From Nostoc sp. UHCC 0302 (GTDB lineage: Bacteria > Cyanobacteriota > Cyanobacteriia > Cyanobacteriales > Nostocaceae): 64,000 nt of DNA. Below, piece by piece: positions 26,563-35,532 of the stretch (position 1 is the first letter of the stretch; each line of letters begins with the position of its first letter). The stretch spans positions 7,232,001 through 7,296,000 of the forward strand of contig NZ_CP151099.1 in NCBI RefSeq assembly GCF_038096175.1. Reading direction: 5' to 3'. The position numbers were made by a program, and so were the translations under genes. Below the pieces are notes generated by a model. That model made no database searches and had not been told where the DNA came from. It worked only from the letters and a program-made list of their open reading frames with translations.

Positions 26563-27771
26563 ATGAACAAGATTAATCTGTCCAAACAACGTCAGAGCAA
26601 AAATAGAGTATTAACTGTAACTTCTTTGACTATTTTGGCTTCTTCATTAATATTACCCTTCCAACAAGCTTTTGCTGGAACATTGACTACCCTTGTCACT
26701 TTCAACGGCACTAACGGAGCTACCCCAAGAGCTGGTGTACTTCAGGGTAGCGATAAGAATCTTTATGGAACCACTTCTGCTGGTGGTTCGCTTAATAACG
26801 GAACTGCATTCAAGTTAACTGGTTCCACTTTCACTACTCTAACCACACTGATTAACTTCACTGGCACTGGTGGAATCAACAAAGGGACTAATCCAGTCGC
26901 AAGATTATTCGAATTTTCAACCCCCAATGGCGATTTATATGGGGCAACCTTTACAGGCGGCACAAGTAACTTCGGCACTATATTTAAGCTGAAACCAACA
27001 GCTTATACAACCTTGACAACTCTTGTGAATTTCACTGGTACTGGTGGAATCAACCCAGGGGCTAACCCAGCAGGTCGATTGATTAAGGGTAGTGATGGCA
27101 ATTTGTGGGGGACAGCCTCCACAGGTGGGACTAGTAATAAAGGAACTATATTTAAGGTTTCACGCACTACTAATGCACTCAACACGGTGGTAAACTTCAA
27201 CGGTACTAATGGAGCAAATCCATTAGCGAGATTGCAACTGGGTAGCGATGGAAACTACTACGGCACTGCCTCAGCAGGTGGAGCAAATAATAAAGGGGTG
27301 GCGTTTAAGTTAACTCCTGCGGGAATACTTACTCCATATAGCTTTAATGGCACTAATGGGCAAAGGCCGCGGTCTGGATTAATTGAATCTAGTGGATTCC
27401 TCTACGGCACTACTTATCTAGGTGGAGCCAACAGTAAAGGAGCTATATTCAAGGTTCCGCTTGGTGGCGGTACACCCGTTTTAGTTGCCAGTTTCAATGG
27501 TACTAATGGGGCAAACCCAACGGCTGCACTCATAAAAGCAAGCAATGGTAACTTTTATGGCACAGCTTCTACTGGCGGAGCAAATAACAAAGGAACCATT
27601 TATCAGTGGAGCGGGGCAACCATTACCTCGTTATTTAGTTTTAATGGTACTAATGGGTCAACGCCAGAATCTACGCTAATTCAGCTCTCGAATGGTGCCT
27701 TGTACGGTACTACTTCTGCTGGTGGTACTTCTACTACTAGTAAAGGAACTGTGTTTAAGTTTGTAATCTAG
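26563..27771 (+). CDS. Secreted GloVer-repeat protein
   Basis: 402 residues with a signal peptide (~1-38, ending QQAFA). The rest is about seven tandem repeats of ~45-52 residues, each built as F-N-G-T-N-G-x-x-P, a variable strand, then LYGTTSAGG-xx-NKGTIFK. This is the Gloeo_Verruco (TIGR03803) repeat, predicted to form a beta-propeller-like fold. It is probably exported; no catalytic motif is visible. Function unknown; surface adhesion or glycan contact is speculation. Confidence 0.85.
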   Translation: MNKINLSKQRQSKNRVLTVTSLTILASSLILPFQQAFAGTLTTLVTFNGTNGATPRAGVLQGSDKNLYGTTSAGGSLNNGTAFKLTGSTFTTLTTLINFTGTGGINKGTNPVARLFEFSTPNGDLYGATFTGGTSNFGTIFKLKPTAYTTLTTLVNFTGTGGINPGANPAGRLIKGSDGNLWGTASTGGTSNKGTIFKVSRTTNALNTVVNFNGTNGANPLARLQLGSDGNYYGTASAGGANNKGVAFKLTPAGILTPYSFNGTNGQRPRSGLIESSGFLYGTTYLGGANSKGAIFKVPLGGGTPVLVASFNGTNGANPTAALIKASNGNFYGTASTGGANNKGTIYQWSGATITSLFSFNGTNGSTPESTLIQLSNGALYGTTSAGGTSTTSKGTVFKFVI

Positions 27772-27789
27772 TCTGAAATCTAATCTAGT

Positions 27790-27836
27790 GTAGAAAAATG
27801 GTAGAACGTAAATTTGAATGCCTATCATTTTTCTAC
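27790..27836 (+). terminator. Long hairpin after the GloVer-repeat gene
   Basis: 15-bp stem GTAGAAAAATGGTAG (27790-27804) with CTATCATTTTTCTAC (27822-27836), one G-U, loop 17 nt. The T-run lies inside the 3' arm rather than after it, so termination is probable but not textbook. Confidence 0.6.
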
Positions 27837-28187
27837 GAGAATAAAATCGCTTTGATTACATTCACAAATATCTACTCTATACCAAGCAAATACAAGGAAG
27901 TAAAGCTAGGTTCAATAAGACAATATGGAGAGTAACTCTTTCCTGAGTTATAACATCCTAAAATCTTTGTTTCAATTGTATTTGAGGCTTTGCTGCCTTA
28001 CCAAGAGTGTAACTCTAGTTTGAATTATGTCAGGATTTTAAGTTTTTCAGTTCAAAAAAACTTTGAAATGGCTCAAACTTATGTTGCAATAGATATCGAG
28101 TAGTTGATGAACATATAGAATACATAAGAATATAGCGCTTCCCACATGGGTAAGATACAGAAAAAAATTATTAACTACACAGAGAAG

Positions 28188-28269
28188 TCTGAGTAGCCTA
28201 AGTCGCTACTCAGAACTTTAGTCTGAACAAGATACGCGTTTGGTAAGCTAACTGTACTACCCAACGCGT
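28188..28269. other. Two adjacent strong hairpins in a gene-free stretch
   Basis: Stem 1: TCTGAGTAGC (28188-28197) pairs perfectly with GCTACTCAGA (28205-28214). Stem 2: ACGCGTTTGGTA (28234-28245) pairs with TACCCAACGCGT (28258-28269) with one mismatch. They stand 20 nt apart in an 894-bp gap (27772-28665) without a credible gene, about 400 nt before the T4SS-like operon. Possibly a structured untranslated region, small RNA or dispersed element. Confidence 0.5.
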
Positions 28270-28665
28270 GTACTTCATTCAGATGAGAATCTCTATATAA
28301 GCTTTCTTTTGAATTATTGAGGTATTTACAATTGCGATTTAGTATATCCTCTGGAAAGAAGAAGTATGACTGCGATCGCTGCTTGCTGCACTAGACTCAA
28401 TCGCGTCATCTTGTCATCTTCTAATGATCTTACTCTAGCAGTTTTTACTTGTGCTCACAAAACCAATTCATCAAAATATACTTACTTTTAAATAAGCATT
28501 AACAATTTATTAACTTAAACTCAATATTAATTAATAGTTATGTATAAAATACTTTATGGCAACTTTATAATTTAATAAAAAATTAATGTTAAACCATGTT
28601 AAATTGTAATGGGTGTAACATTATAGACAACAGGCAATTATAGTACACGATAAGGAAATTAGCAA

Positions 28666-29286
28666 ATGTCTCCACAAAGTTCTCAAGAGAGAAACTTTTT
28701 GCAAGTTTTAAGTGGTAATGTTACGAAAAAAACCCATCAGATAAGACTGGCAGTGCAAGCCTGTATCAATACTCTGGTTGAATCTATACCTTTTTTGCTT
28801 GCTATATGTGTATTTGTTAGCGTTATTAGCCTAAAAAGTCCTATTCTGCTGTTTTGTTTACTCTTTGGCAGCTTAATTACAGTCGTCGTGCAACGAATTG
28901 GGCAGCAAGTAAATTTACCAAGGCGAGCGCTCATCTTGTTACAAATCTTAGCAGTAGCCGTCATCTTAAGTTTATTTTGGTTAGACTATTTTGCAGCACC
29001 CGCACACGCACAGTTTTTTGGGGAAGCTGAAAAGTTTTTCAAAAAAACCTTGACGCAGGGTTCAACAACAAATGGTGGTGGTGGTAGCGACACAGCAGTA
29101 AGTTTAATATTTAATATATTGCGGGCAATTTACTTACTCTATATTGCAATTTCCCTGGTAGGCGTAATTAACGCAGTGCGTAAAGATGAAGATTGGCAAA
29201 GCATTGCCAGAACTCCCTTATTAGTCGTTGTTGCTGTTACCGTTGCTGATGTACTCACACGTTTTGTAATTGGCGGACAGCAGTAA
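28666..29286 (+). CDS. VirB2/TrbC-like pilin precursor candidate
   Basis: 206 residues. The C-terminal part looks like a VirB2-type major pilin: after A-H-A (113-115) a possible signal-peptidase site releases ~91 residues with two hydrophobic helices (~144-168 and ~184-203) around a short polar loop (VRKDEDWQS), plus a Gly-rich N-terminal segment. The leader is unusual: ~115 residues with three hydrophobic segments (~41-57, 58-76, 88-108). Position before VirB3- and VirB4-like genes agrees with VirB2. No sequence motif proves it; an unrelated small membrane protein is the alternative. An AAGGAAA site precedes the ATG. Confidence 0.55.
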   Translation: MSPQSSQERNFLQVLSGNVTKKTHQIRLAVQACINTLVESIPFLLAICVFVSVISLKSPILLFCLLFGSLITVVVQRIGQQVNLPRRALILLQILAVAVILSLFWLDYFAAPAHAQFFGEAEKFFKKTLTQGSTTNGGGGSDTAVSLIFNILRAIYLLYIAISLVGVINAVRKDEDWQSIARTPLLVVVAVTVADVLTRFVIGGQQ

Positions 29287-29330
29287 CTAATTCATCTTTA
29301 TCCAGTTCAAGAAAAATAAAGATATTTGCA

Positions 29331-29708
29331 ATGTCTCAAGAGCGGGAACCAGAGTTTCGTCCAGTCAACCAAGTCTTGGGAAGCCAGCCTTCATTAGGGC
29401 CTATCCCTGCGGATCAAATTCTTCCTTGGACTGTAATTTGTTTAGCTTCCTACTTTATCGTCAATGGAATTTTTGGGGGTATTTTCCAAGATGAGTTCCA
29501 AAAATGGTTGTGGACAATACTAATTGCTGGTTGGGGAATGGGGACTTGGTGGATATTAACTGGTGGTAGGAGTTGGAGCTTTTTAAGCAAATTTGTTGGT
29601 GTTCCCGCTTGGACAAGAGGCTTTGCTCGTTATCAAAGCTTGCTAGAAGTTAACCATGAAGCAAAAAATCGGAAAAAAAAGCGTCGGCCTCACAGGAAAC
29701 GAAAGTAG
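29331..29708 (+). CDS. VirB3-like inner-membrane protein candidate
   Basis: 125 residues: polar N-terminus, two hydrophobic helices (~31-51 WTVICLASYFIVNGIFGG and ~59-78 WLWTILIAGWGMGTWWIL), then a basic C-terminal tail (KNRKKKRRPHRKRK). Size, double-span topology and location immediately before the VirB4-like ATPase fit VirB3, which anchors VirB4 at the membrane. Its last 53 bases overlap the VirB4-like gene in another frame, so the basic tail is encoded in overlap. Confidence 0.55.
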   Translation: MSQEREPEFRPVNQVLGSQPSLGPIPADQILPWTVICLASYFIVNGIFGGIFQDEFQKWLWTILIAGWGMGTWWILTGGRSWSFLSKFVGVPAWTRGFARYQSLLEVNHEAKNRKKKRRPHRKRK

Positions 29709-32403
29709 ATTAACGCCATTTGAAGACGCTTTACATTTAGCTACGATGCTACGCGTCTCACTAAATGCGCGTGATATTGGTGCTTACCTTTTGACAAAAG
29801 GAACCCAAAAAAATAGCTTTTGCTTTGTTTTTGGTTTTGATTGTAAAGGTATTCATACTACTTTAAGATCAGAAGAAATCGAGACAATTTTTAATAATAT
29901 TGAATCAGGACTAAAAGACATCCCTAGTGGTGAAAGAATGACACTGCATTTAGGTTCTTTTAGTTCAGATCAAAGTCGTCAAAAAGAACTGGCATCATTA
30001 ATCAAACGTTCGCCATCACGAGATATCAAATATTTATTGATGGCAGAAAGAGCTAGAGTCAAAGAGCTAACAAGTTCTGGAATTCGTAAGCCTAAATTTC
30101 TACGTATTTATGTTACTTATACTGTTGATATCAACAATGCCAATGCAGAGGATTGGATAGAGAAACTTCTAGTTCAAGCTGAATCATGGTGGTTAAAATT
30201 TAAAGGTGAACTTTTAGAAGTAGAAAATCAGCGTCTAGAATCCATAGTTAATAATGCTTATAAACAAGGTTTTTCCCGTTGGGAACAACTTTTATCTAAC
30301 AAGATGGGATTAGATGTCAAGGCTTTGACTGCCGATGAACTTTGGGAAGATGTCTGGAAAAGATTTAATGAGACACAGCCAATAGATATTCCCCAATTAA
30401 TGACTTTAGATGAGAATGGGCTGCACGAACAAGTTAATTCAGACTTATCTAGTAGTAAATTACTTATAGAAAATATTCACAGCACAACTTTATTGATGGA
30501 GTCTGACGTACCTTGCGCCGATCGCCGTTGGGTTAATGTCAAAAATAAATATATTGGTGCGTTAACATTTTTAGAAAAACCTGGAGGATGGCCGAATAAA
30601 TCTTCTCAGTTACGTTATTTATGGGAACTACTAGCTAGAGAGACAGTAGTAGATACAGAAATTTTTTGTGAGTTGACTGCCGCAAATCCTGCATTAGTGA
30701 AAACTACCCTGCAACGAGTGTTAAAGCAGTCAAACATGACTACAATCATGGCTCAAGAAAAGAGCAAAACTATTGATGTTAACGCTCAATTAAAGTTAAA
30801 GAAATCAGTAGCAGCACAAGAGCAATTATATGAAGGTGCAGTACCGATTTATACAAGCATAGCTATTTTGGTACATCGTCCAAATTTAGAAAGATTAGAT
30901 GAGGCAACAAGATATATTGAAAACTGTTTTCAACGTCCAGCCAGGGTAATTAGAGAAACAGAGTATGCTTGGAAAATTTGGCTGCAAACTTTGCCGATAG
31001 TTTGGGAAGGTTTATTAACTAAACCATTTGACCGTCGCCAACTATACTTAACAAGTGAAGTTCCGGGATTAATGCCTTTAGTGAGTACGAAAGCAGGAGA
31101 TAAGCAAGGCTTTGAGTTGATTGCTGAAGAAGGCGGAACACCCGTACATTTAGATTTATTTAATCAACATAAAAATTTAGCTTTATTTGCGACAACTCGT
31201 GCTGGTAAATCGGTGTTGGTATCAGGGATTTTAACTCAGGCTTTGGCGCATGGTATTCCTGTAGTGGCGTTAGATTTCCCTAAACCTGATGGTACATCTA
31301 CGTTTACCGACTATACAGAGTTTATGGAGGGGAACGGAGCCTACTTTGATATCTCAAAACAATCGAATAACTTGTTTGAGCAGCCAGATTTGCGATCGCT
31401 TAATCCAGAACAACAACGCGATCGCATGGTTGATTATATCTCTTTCTTAGAATCAGCTTTAATGACAATGGTTCTAGGATCATCAACTGAAAGTCAAATC
31501 TTATCGCAAACCGTGCGATCGCTTCTAAACTTAGCCTTAGAAGCCTTCTTTGCTGATGATGGTATCAATGAGCGATATCGACAAGCAATGGTAGGAGGAT
31601 TCGGTTCTCCATCTTGGCAGAAAACTCCAACATTAAGGGATTTTCTCTATTTTTGTTCGCCAGAACATTTACAACTAAATGCTGTCACTGGCAGAGTTGA
31701 GGATGGTCTCAGCCAAATTCAGCTACGCTTGCGGTTTTGGCTTTCTAGCCGCGTCGGACAATCTATTTCTGCACCATCTAGCTTTCCCACCGATGCACAA
31801 CTTTTGGTTTTTGCTCTCAGGAACCTCTCAGATAGCGAAGATGCAGCAGTACTATCCTTAAGTGCTTATTCAGCCGCTTTGCGGCGTGCATTAAGTAGTC
31901 CAGCTTCCATATTCTTTATTGATGAAGCACCGATTTTATTTGAATTTGAGCAGATTTCTGACTTAGTTGGAAGAATTTGTGCTAACGGTGCTAAAGCTGG
32001 GATTAGAGTCATTTTATCAGCACAAGACCCCGATACCATCGCCAGATCCAAAGCTGCATCTAAAATTTTGCAAAACCTGTCAACAAGATTAATTGGACGC
32101 ATTCAGCCAGTTGCAGTAGATAGTTTTGCAGATATCTTAAAATACCCCCGCAAAATTATTTCTCGTAATGCTTCAGAGAGCTTTTTCCCGCGTAAAGAAG
32201 GTATTTATAGTCAATGGCTGCTAGATGATAACGGAATTTATACATTCTGCCGCTACTATCCAGGTTATGAGCAATTGGCAGCAGTTGCTAATAATCCTAA
32301 TGAACAAACTGCACGTAGTAAAATGATGCAAATTCACACTGATAAATATGAAGCGATTTCTACATTTGCGCGTCAGTTAGTAGCTACTTTACGTAGTAGT
32401 TAA
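29656..32403 (+). CDS. VirB4-like type IV secretion ATPase
   Basis: 915 residues. An N-terminal VirB4/TraC-type domain (~20-450) is followed by a RecA-like ATPase with Walker A FATTRAGKSVLVSG (Lys ~518; first Gly of the P-loop is Ala), a VVALDFPKPDG strand, Walker B SIFFIDEAPILFE (~751-763) and the sensor strand GIRVILSAQDPD. VirB4 powers pilus assembly and substrate transfer at the inner membrane. The start at 29656 overlaps the previous gene by 53 bp; an ATG near 29746 would remove the overlap but lose the N-terminus. This is the anchor gene for reading the cluster as a T4SS. Confidence 0.85.
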   Translation: MKQKIGKKSVGLTGNESRLTPFEDALHLATMLRVSLNARDIGAYLLTKGTQKNSFCFVFGFDCKGIHTTLRSEEIETIFNNIESGLKDIPSGERMTLHLGSFSSDQSRQKELASLIKRSPSRDIKYLLMAERARVKELTSSGIRKPKFLRIYVTYTVDINNANAEDWIEKLLVQAESWWLKFKGELLEVENQRLESIVNNAYKQGFSRWEQLLSNKMGLDVKALTADELWEDVWKRFNETQPIDIPQLMTLDENGLHEQVNSDLSSSKLLIENIHSTTLLMESDVPCADRRWVNVKNKYIGALTFLEKPGGWPNKSSQLRYLWELLARETVVDTEIFCELTAANPALVKTTLQRVLKQSNMTTIMAQEKSKTIDVNAQLKLKKSVAAQEQLYEGAVPIYTSIAILVHRPNLERLDEATRYIENCFQRPARVIRETEYAWKIWLQTLPIVWEGLLTKPFDRRQLYLTSEVPGLMPLVSTKAGDKQGFELIAEEGGTPVHLDLFNQHKNLALFATTRAGKSVLVSGILTQALAHGIPVVALDFPKPDGTSTFTDYTEFMEGNGAYFDISKQSNNLFEQPDLRSLNPEQQRDRMVDYISFLESALMTMVLGSSTESQILSQTVRSLLNLALEAFFADDGINERYRQAMVGGFGSPSWQKTPTLRDFLYFCSPEHLQLNAVTGRVEDGLSQIQLRLRFWLSSRVGQSISAPSSFPTDAQLLVFALRNLSDSEDAAVLSLSAYSAALRRALSSPASIFFIDEAPILFEFEQISDLVGRICANGAKAGIRVILSAQDPDTIARSKAASKILQNLSTRLIGRIQPVAVDSFADILKYPRKIISRNASESFFPRKEGIYSQWLLDDNGIYTFCRYYPGYEQLAAVANNPNEQTARSKMMQIHTDKYEAISTFARQLVATLRSS

Positions 32404-32540
32404 TTTTTTTATCTCACGCATTCGCCTCTAGGCGTTCCCACAGGGTAGGTGCAAAGACGCAAAGAAGAACGCAGAATGTAACTTAAATAAATTGAAAATG
32501 CTGTAATACATAAAATTATTTAAATTTTACAGGGATATAT

Positions 32541-33344
32541 ATGCAAAAAACTACCATTTTAACTTTTACTTTATTATCCTTGGGAATTCTCCCAGTGATG
32601 GCACAATTGGGCAATAATTTAGTGAATAATAATTTAGGCGTAGGTCAGGTTTGGACTGACTTTCAATCATATTCTACAGATTTGCAAAACTATCTTCAAA
32701 ATAATTTGAGCGAAAACTTAAAGCCTGTAGAACCACAGAGTCGAAGTGCTATCACTGGTGCTACGGGAGAATTGAATATACCTAACCCAATCGCGGCTGG
32801 ACAAAGTGTTCGTGATCAGATGATTATATACTCTGTATCAGACCGCTTTGAGAATAATTCAGCAGTCCGCTCAAATTTAGTTAGTAATGAAATAAATCGT
32901 CTAATTACCCGTGGAGCAGTTACAGGTGTTTTAGGTGAGAAAGGACAAATTCGGACAAAAGCAAAGTTAAAAAATACTGAAGCATCTCTGAAAAACATTG
33001 CAGCATTTAGCAATGAAATTGAAGGTAGTGATTTACTTTCTGGACTCCCTCCTCTTCCTCCTAATCCTGTTGTTGATGCAAGTGCTAGATTTTTAGCAGA
33101 ATTGTTAAACGCTAATCAAGCACAAACTCTTAAAATCCAACAAGAGCAATCAAAGATTGTAGCTGAAACATTTGCTCAAACGCTACAAACTAATCAATCT
33201 CTGCAATACTCCAATTTAAACTTAGCAAATATTTCTCAGCAGGTAGAAGAAGAAAATCGCGATCGCAGAGTCAATGCATCCACAGAGGCAGCGCGACTTT
33301 TGCGAGTTACATCTCAAGTAGATTTGTTTGGCAGAAAAAATTGA
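32541..33344 (+). CDS. Secreted coiled-coil protein in the VirB5 position
   Basis: 267 residues with a clear signal peptide (1-21, ILPVMA). The remainder is polar and largely helical, with long heptad-like stretches (~190-255, TLKIQQEQSKIVAETFAQTL). VirB5/TrbJ proteins are secreted helical minor pilins located between VirB4 and VirB6, as here, and repeat-rich helices fit. No family signature seen, so the assignment rests on position, export signal and helicity. Confidence 0.5.
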   Translation: MQKTTILTFTLLSLGILPVMAQLGNNLVNNNLGVGQVWTDFQSYSTDLQNYLQNNLSENLKPVEPQSRSAITGATGELNIPNPIAAGQSVRDQMIIYSVSDRFENNSAVRSNLVSNEINRLITRGAVTGVLGEKGQIRTKAKLKNTEASLKNIAAFSNEIEGSDLLSGLPPLPPNPVVDASARFLAELLNANQAQTLKIQQEQSKIVAETFAQTLQTNQSLQYSNLNLANISQQVEEENRDRRVNASTEAARLLRVTSQVDLFGRKN

Positions 33345-33358
33345 CAATTAAGATTATT

Positions 33359-33459
33359 CACGCAGAGACGCAGAGACGCAGAGAGAAATATAGAGTTTTC
33401 GTATTTTTAATTTAGACTAGACTCTTGCATTATTCTCTGTGCCTCTGCGCCTCTGCGTG
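33359..33459. repeat. Inverted GCAGAGACGCAGAG repeat pair
   Basis: Left arm 33359-33387 (CGCAGAGACGCAGAGACGCA core) and right arm 33433-33459 (CTCTGCGCCTCTGCG core) are imperfect reverse complements separated by ~45 nt. The same GACGCAGAG unit recurs inside lnt near 39443. Confidence 0.75.
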
Positions 33460-33497
33460 AGATAAAAAAATCTTTAACATTAAGTATTGAATTCAAA

Positions 33498-34547
33498 ATG
33501 CAGCCTCTGATACCATTTTTTGCCCAAGTAGGTATTGATGAAGTTCTCGACAATGGTGCTACTACTGCTCGAAGTATTGCTGAAGGTTGGGATAAACAAT
33601 GGCTAGATTTATTACAAAATAATACTAGTAATAATTTGTATGGAGCAATAACAACTTTAGGCATTTTTTTTGCAGTCGGAACACTCCTGTTCTTCATGAT
33701 ACAATGGCTCAAAGATGTACTATACGAAGAATATGCTCGTCCAATATCAGGTTTAATCTGGCCTTTCCTAGTGGTAATACTGTTAAACAATACAGGGAAT
33801 GGAAGTATTCTCTCTAATCTGACGCTAGGAGTAAGAAATGTGATAAATGGTGTAAATCAGCAAGTAATAGTAACAGCAAATACACAACAAGTTTACCAGC
33901 AAGCACTGAATATGAGTGTTGCAGAAGAAGTTGCTGGTTCTCTGCTGCGTCCTTGCCAATCACTTACAGGCGAACAACAAAATCTATGCTTGCAACAAGC
34001 CAGCAAAAAACTTAAAGACCTCTGGCGGAGATATGAAATTTTATACGGTGGTAGAAAAGATTGGATAGATAGGCTAGAAACCAAAGTAGATAATATTGCG
34101 TTTAGTACAGTAAATATATCAGAAGCATCTTTTAATTCTCTTATAGGTTCTACAGTACAAACGAGTATAAAAAACTTTTTAATCTCCTCACAATATGCTT
34201 TTCAAAATTTGATAGAAGCTACTATGTTACTGATAGCAGCATTAGGGCCAATCGCTGTAGGTGGGTCTTTACTACCTGTAGCTGGTAAGCCGATTTTTGC
34301 ATGGCTTACCGGGTTTTTATCTATCGGAATAGCCAAAATTTCATTCAATATTATTGCTATTTTAACTTCCGCAGTGATTGTAAATGGGCCAGGTCAAGAT
34401 GCTAATGTTGATCCAGATTTAATGTGGTTCATGATTTTTTTGGGAATTTTAGCACCTATTTTATCTTTACTTGTGGCTGCTGCTGGAGGTTTTGCAGTCT
34501 TCAGCGCTATTAGCAATACGGCTTCTTTGGTGAGGGAGAGAATATAA
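33498..34547 (+). CDS. VirB6/TrbL-like polytopic inner-membrane protein
   Basis: 349 residues with about five or six hydrophobic segments (~48-70, 84-98, 236-262, 266-292, 308-340) and a large central soluble region (~110-235). A Trp-rich, charged loop follows the first span (MIQWLKDVLYEEYARP). VirB6/TrbL proteins are divergent channel components with this topology, and the gene order (after VirB4/VirB5-like, before VirB8-like) fits. The hydrophobic GGFAVFSAISNTASLVRER end is typical of TrbL-like tails. Function by topology and context. Confidence 0.6.
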   Translation: MQPLIPFFAQVGIDEVLDNGATTARSIAEGWDKQWLDLLQNNTSNNLYGAITTLGIFFAVGTLLFFMIQWLKDVLYEEYARPISGLIWPFLVVILLNNTGNGSILSNLTLGVRNVINGVNQQVIVTANTQQVYQQALNMSVAEEVAGSLLRPCQSLTGEQQNLCLQQASKKLKDLWRRYEILYGGRKDWIDRLETKVDNIAFSTVNISEASFNSLIGSTVQTSIKNFLISSQYAFQNLIEATMLLIAALGPIAVGGSLLPVAGKPIFAWLTGFLSIGIAKISFNIIAILTSAVIVNGPGQDANVDPDLMWFMIFLGILAPILSLLVAAAGGFAVFSAISNTASLVRERI

Positions 34548-34549
34548 AT

Positions 34550-34581
34550 AATTCGTAATTCGTAATTCGTAATTCGTAATT
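34550..34581. repeat. STRR: AATTCGT heptamer, about 4.5 copies
   Basis: Four full AATTCGT units plus AATT, starting three bases after the stop of the VirB6-like gene. The same heptamer in reverse complement occurs at 43393-43425. Confidence 0.9.
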
Positions 34582-34648
34582 AAGTTCGTAGTTGCATTTT
34601 AGTAAAGATAGCAAAACTACGAACGACATAGCAGCAAGAGGTGAGTCA

Positions 34649-35473
34649 ATGGTGCGTTTACTGCAAAAAAGACAGCGAACAGGAAGTATTTTAGTAGCGT
34701 TTGCGATCGCTACCTTGAGTTTACATTTATTAGTCTTATTTTTATTCATATTACAAGGCATTAAAATTCGCCAACTCAGTCTCAGGAAACCTCCTAACTT
34801 TGTGCAGTTAGTAGATGGTAAGCCAGTAGCTAATATTGATGATTTGGAAAGACAACCAGAAGCAATTCGTCAATTCATTAGTAAAACTATGACTTCAATG
34901 TTTAACTGGTCTGGAACTCTACCACCACAAAGTATTGAAGAAGTAAGCAACCCCAAAACAGATTTAGGAATACTCATTAGAACACCACAAGGTGGTAGCC
35001 AAAAAATTACTACCAGTAGTTGGATAGCTGGTTTTGCTTTATCAGAAGATTTCCGTAAAGGTTTTTTAAGCACAATTGCGGAAATTACACCACCAGAAGT
35101 CTTCTCTGATAATCCCAATCAAGTGATGACATCACAGTTAGTTATTAAGCGAGTTTATCCGCCAAAAAAACTCGCACCAGGAAAGTGGCGAGTAGGAATG
35201 GTAGCTGATTTGATTCAAAAGAAAAAAAGTGATGATAGAAGAATTATCACTCCTTTTAACAAAGATTTACTTGTGCGTGCAGTTGATTATTTTCCTAATC
35301 CCCAAGCTGAAAACAGTACAACTCTGCAAAAAGCAATTGATATTATCCGCACTGATAAACTAGAAATTTACGAAATTCGTAATTTGTGTTTGATTGACAA
35401 CTATAACAATCTGAATGAGGAGCAATTAAAGCAATGCGGAGCTAAGAACCAATCTAATAAATTATTACAATAA
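34649..35473 (+). CDS. VirB8-like protein, first of a tandem pair
   Basis: 274 residues from ATG 34649, chosen because AGAGGTGAG (34637-34645) sits just before it; an upstream in-frame TTG/ATG at 34592 would add 19 residues. One N-terminal TM (~13-36, VAFAIATLSLHLLVLFLFIL), then a periplasmic domain with VQLVDGKPVANIDDLERQPE and repeated alternation of helix and strand, as in the NTF2-like fold of VirB8. The next gene is a clear paralogue. VirB8 links inner-membrane and core complexes of T4SS. Assigned by topology, context and paralogy. Confidence 0.6.
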   Translation: MVRLLQKRQRTGSILVAFAIATLSLHLLVLFLFILQGIKIRQLSLRKPPNFVQLVDGKPVANIDDLERQPEAIRQFISKTMTSMFNWSGTLPPQSIEEVSNPKTDLGILIRTPQGGSQKITTSSWIAGFALSEDFRKGFLSTIAEITPPEVFSDNPNQVMTSQLVIKRVYPPKKLAPGKWRVGMVADLIQKKKSDDRRIITPFNKDLLVRAVDYFPNPQAENSTTLQKAIDIIRTDKLEIYEIRNLCLIDNYNNLNEEQLKQCGAKNQSNKLLQ

Positions 35474-35532
35474 CATAGATATAAGGTTTATCATTACTAA
35501 GCTGATAGTTTAATTTATCTAGTTAATTATTA

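Noticed and set aside
28366-28485. 39-codon ORF MTAIAACCTRLN...
   Set aside because: No ribosome site and no recognisable pattern; it overlaps an AT-rich spacer with a chance HIP1 octamer.
33359-33459. CRISPR-like array of GACGCAGAG units
   Set aside because: Units are contiguous or inverted, with no spacers of constant length; it is a dispersed inverted repeat.
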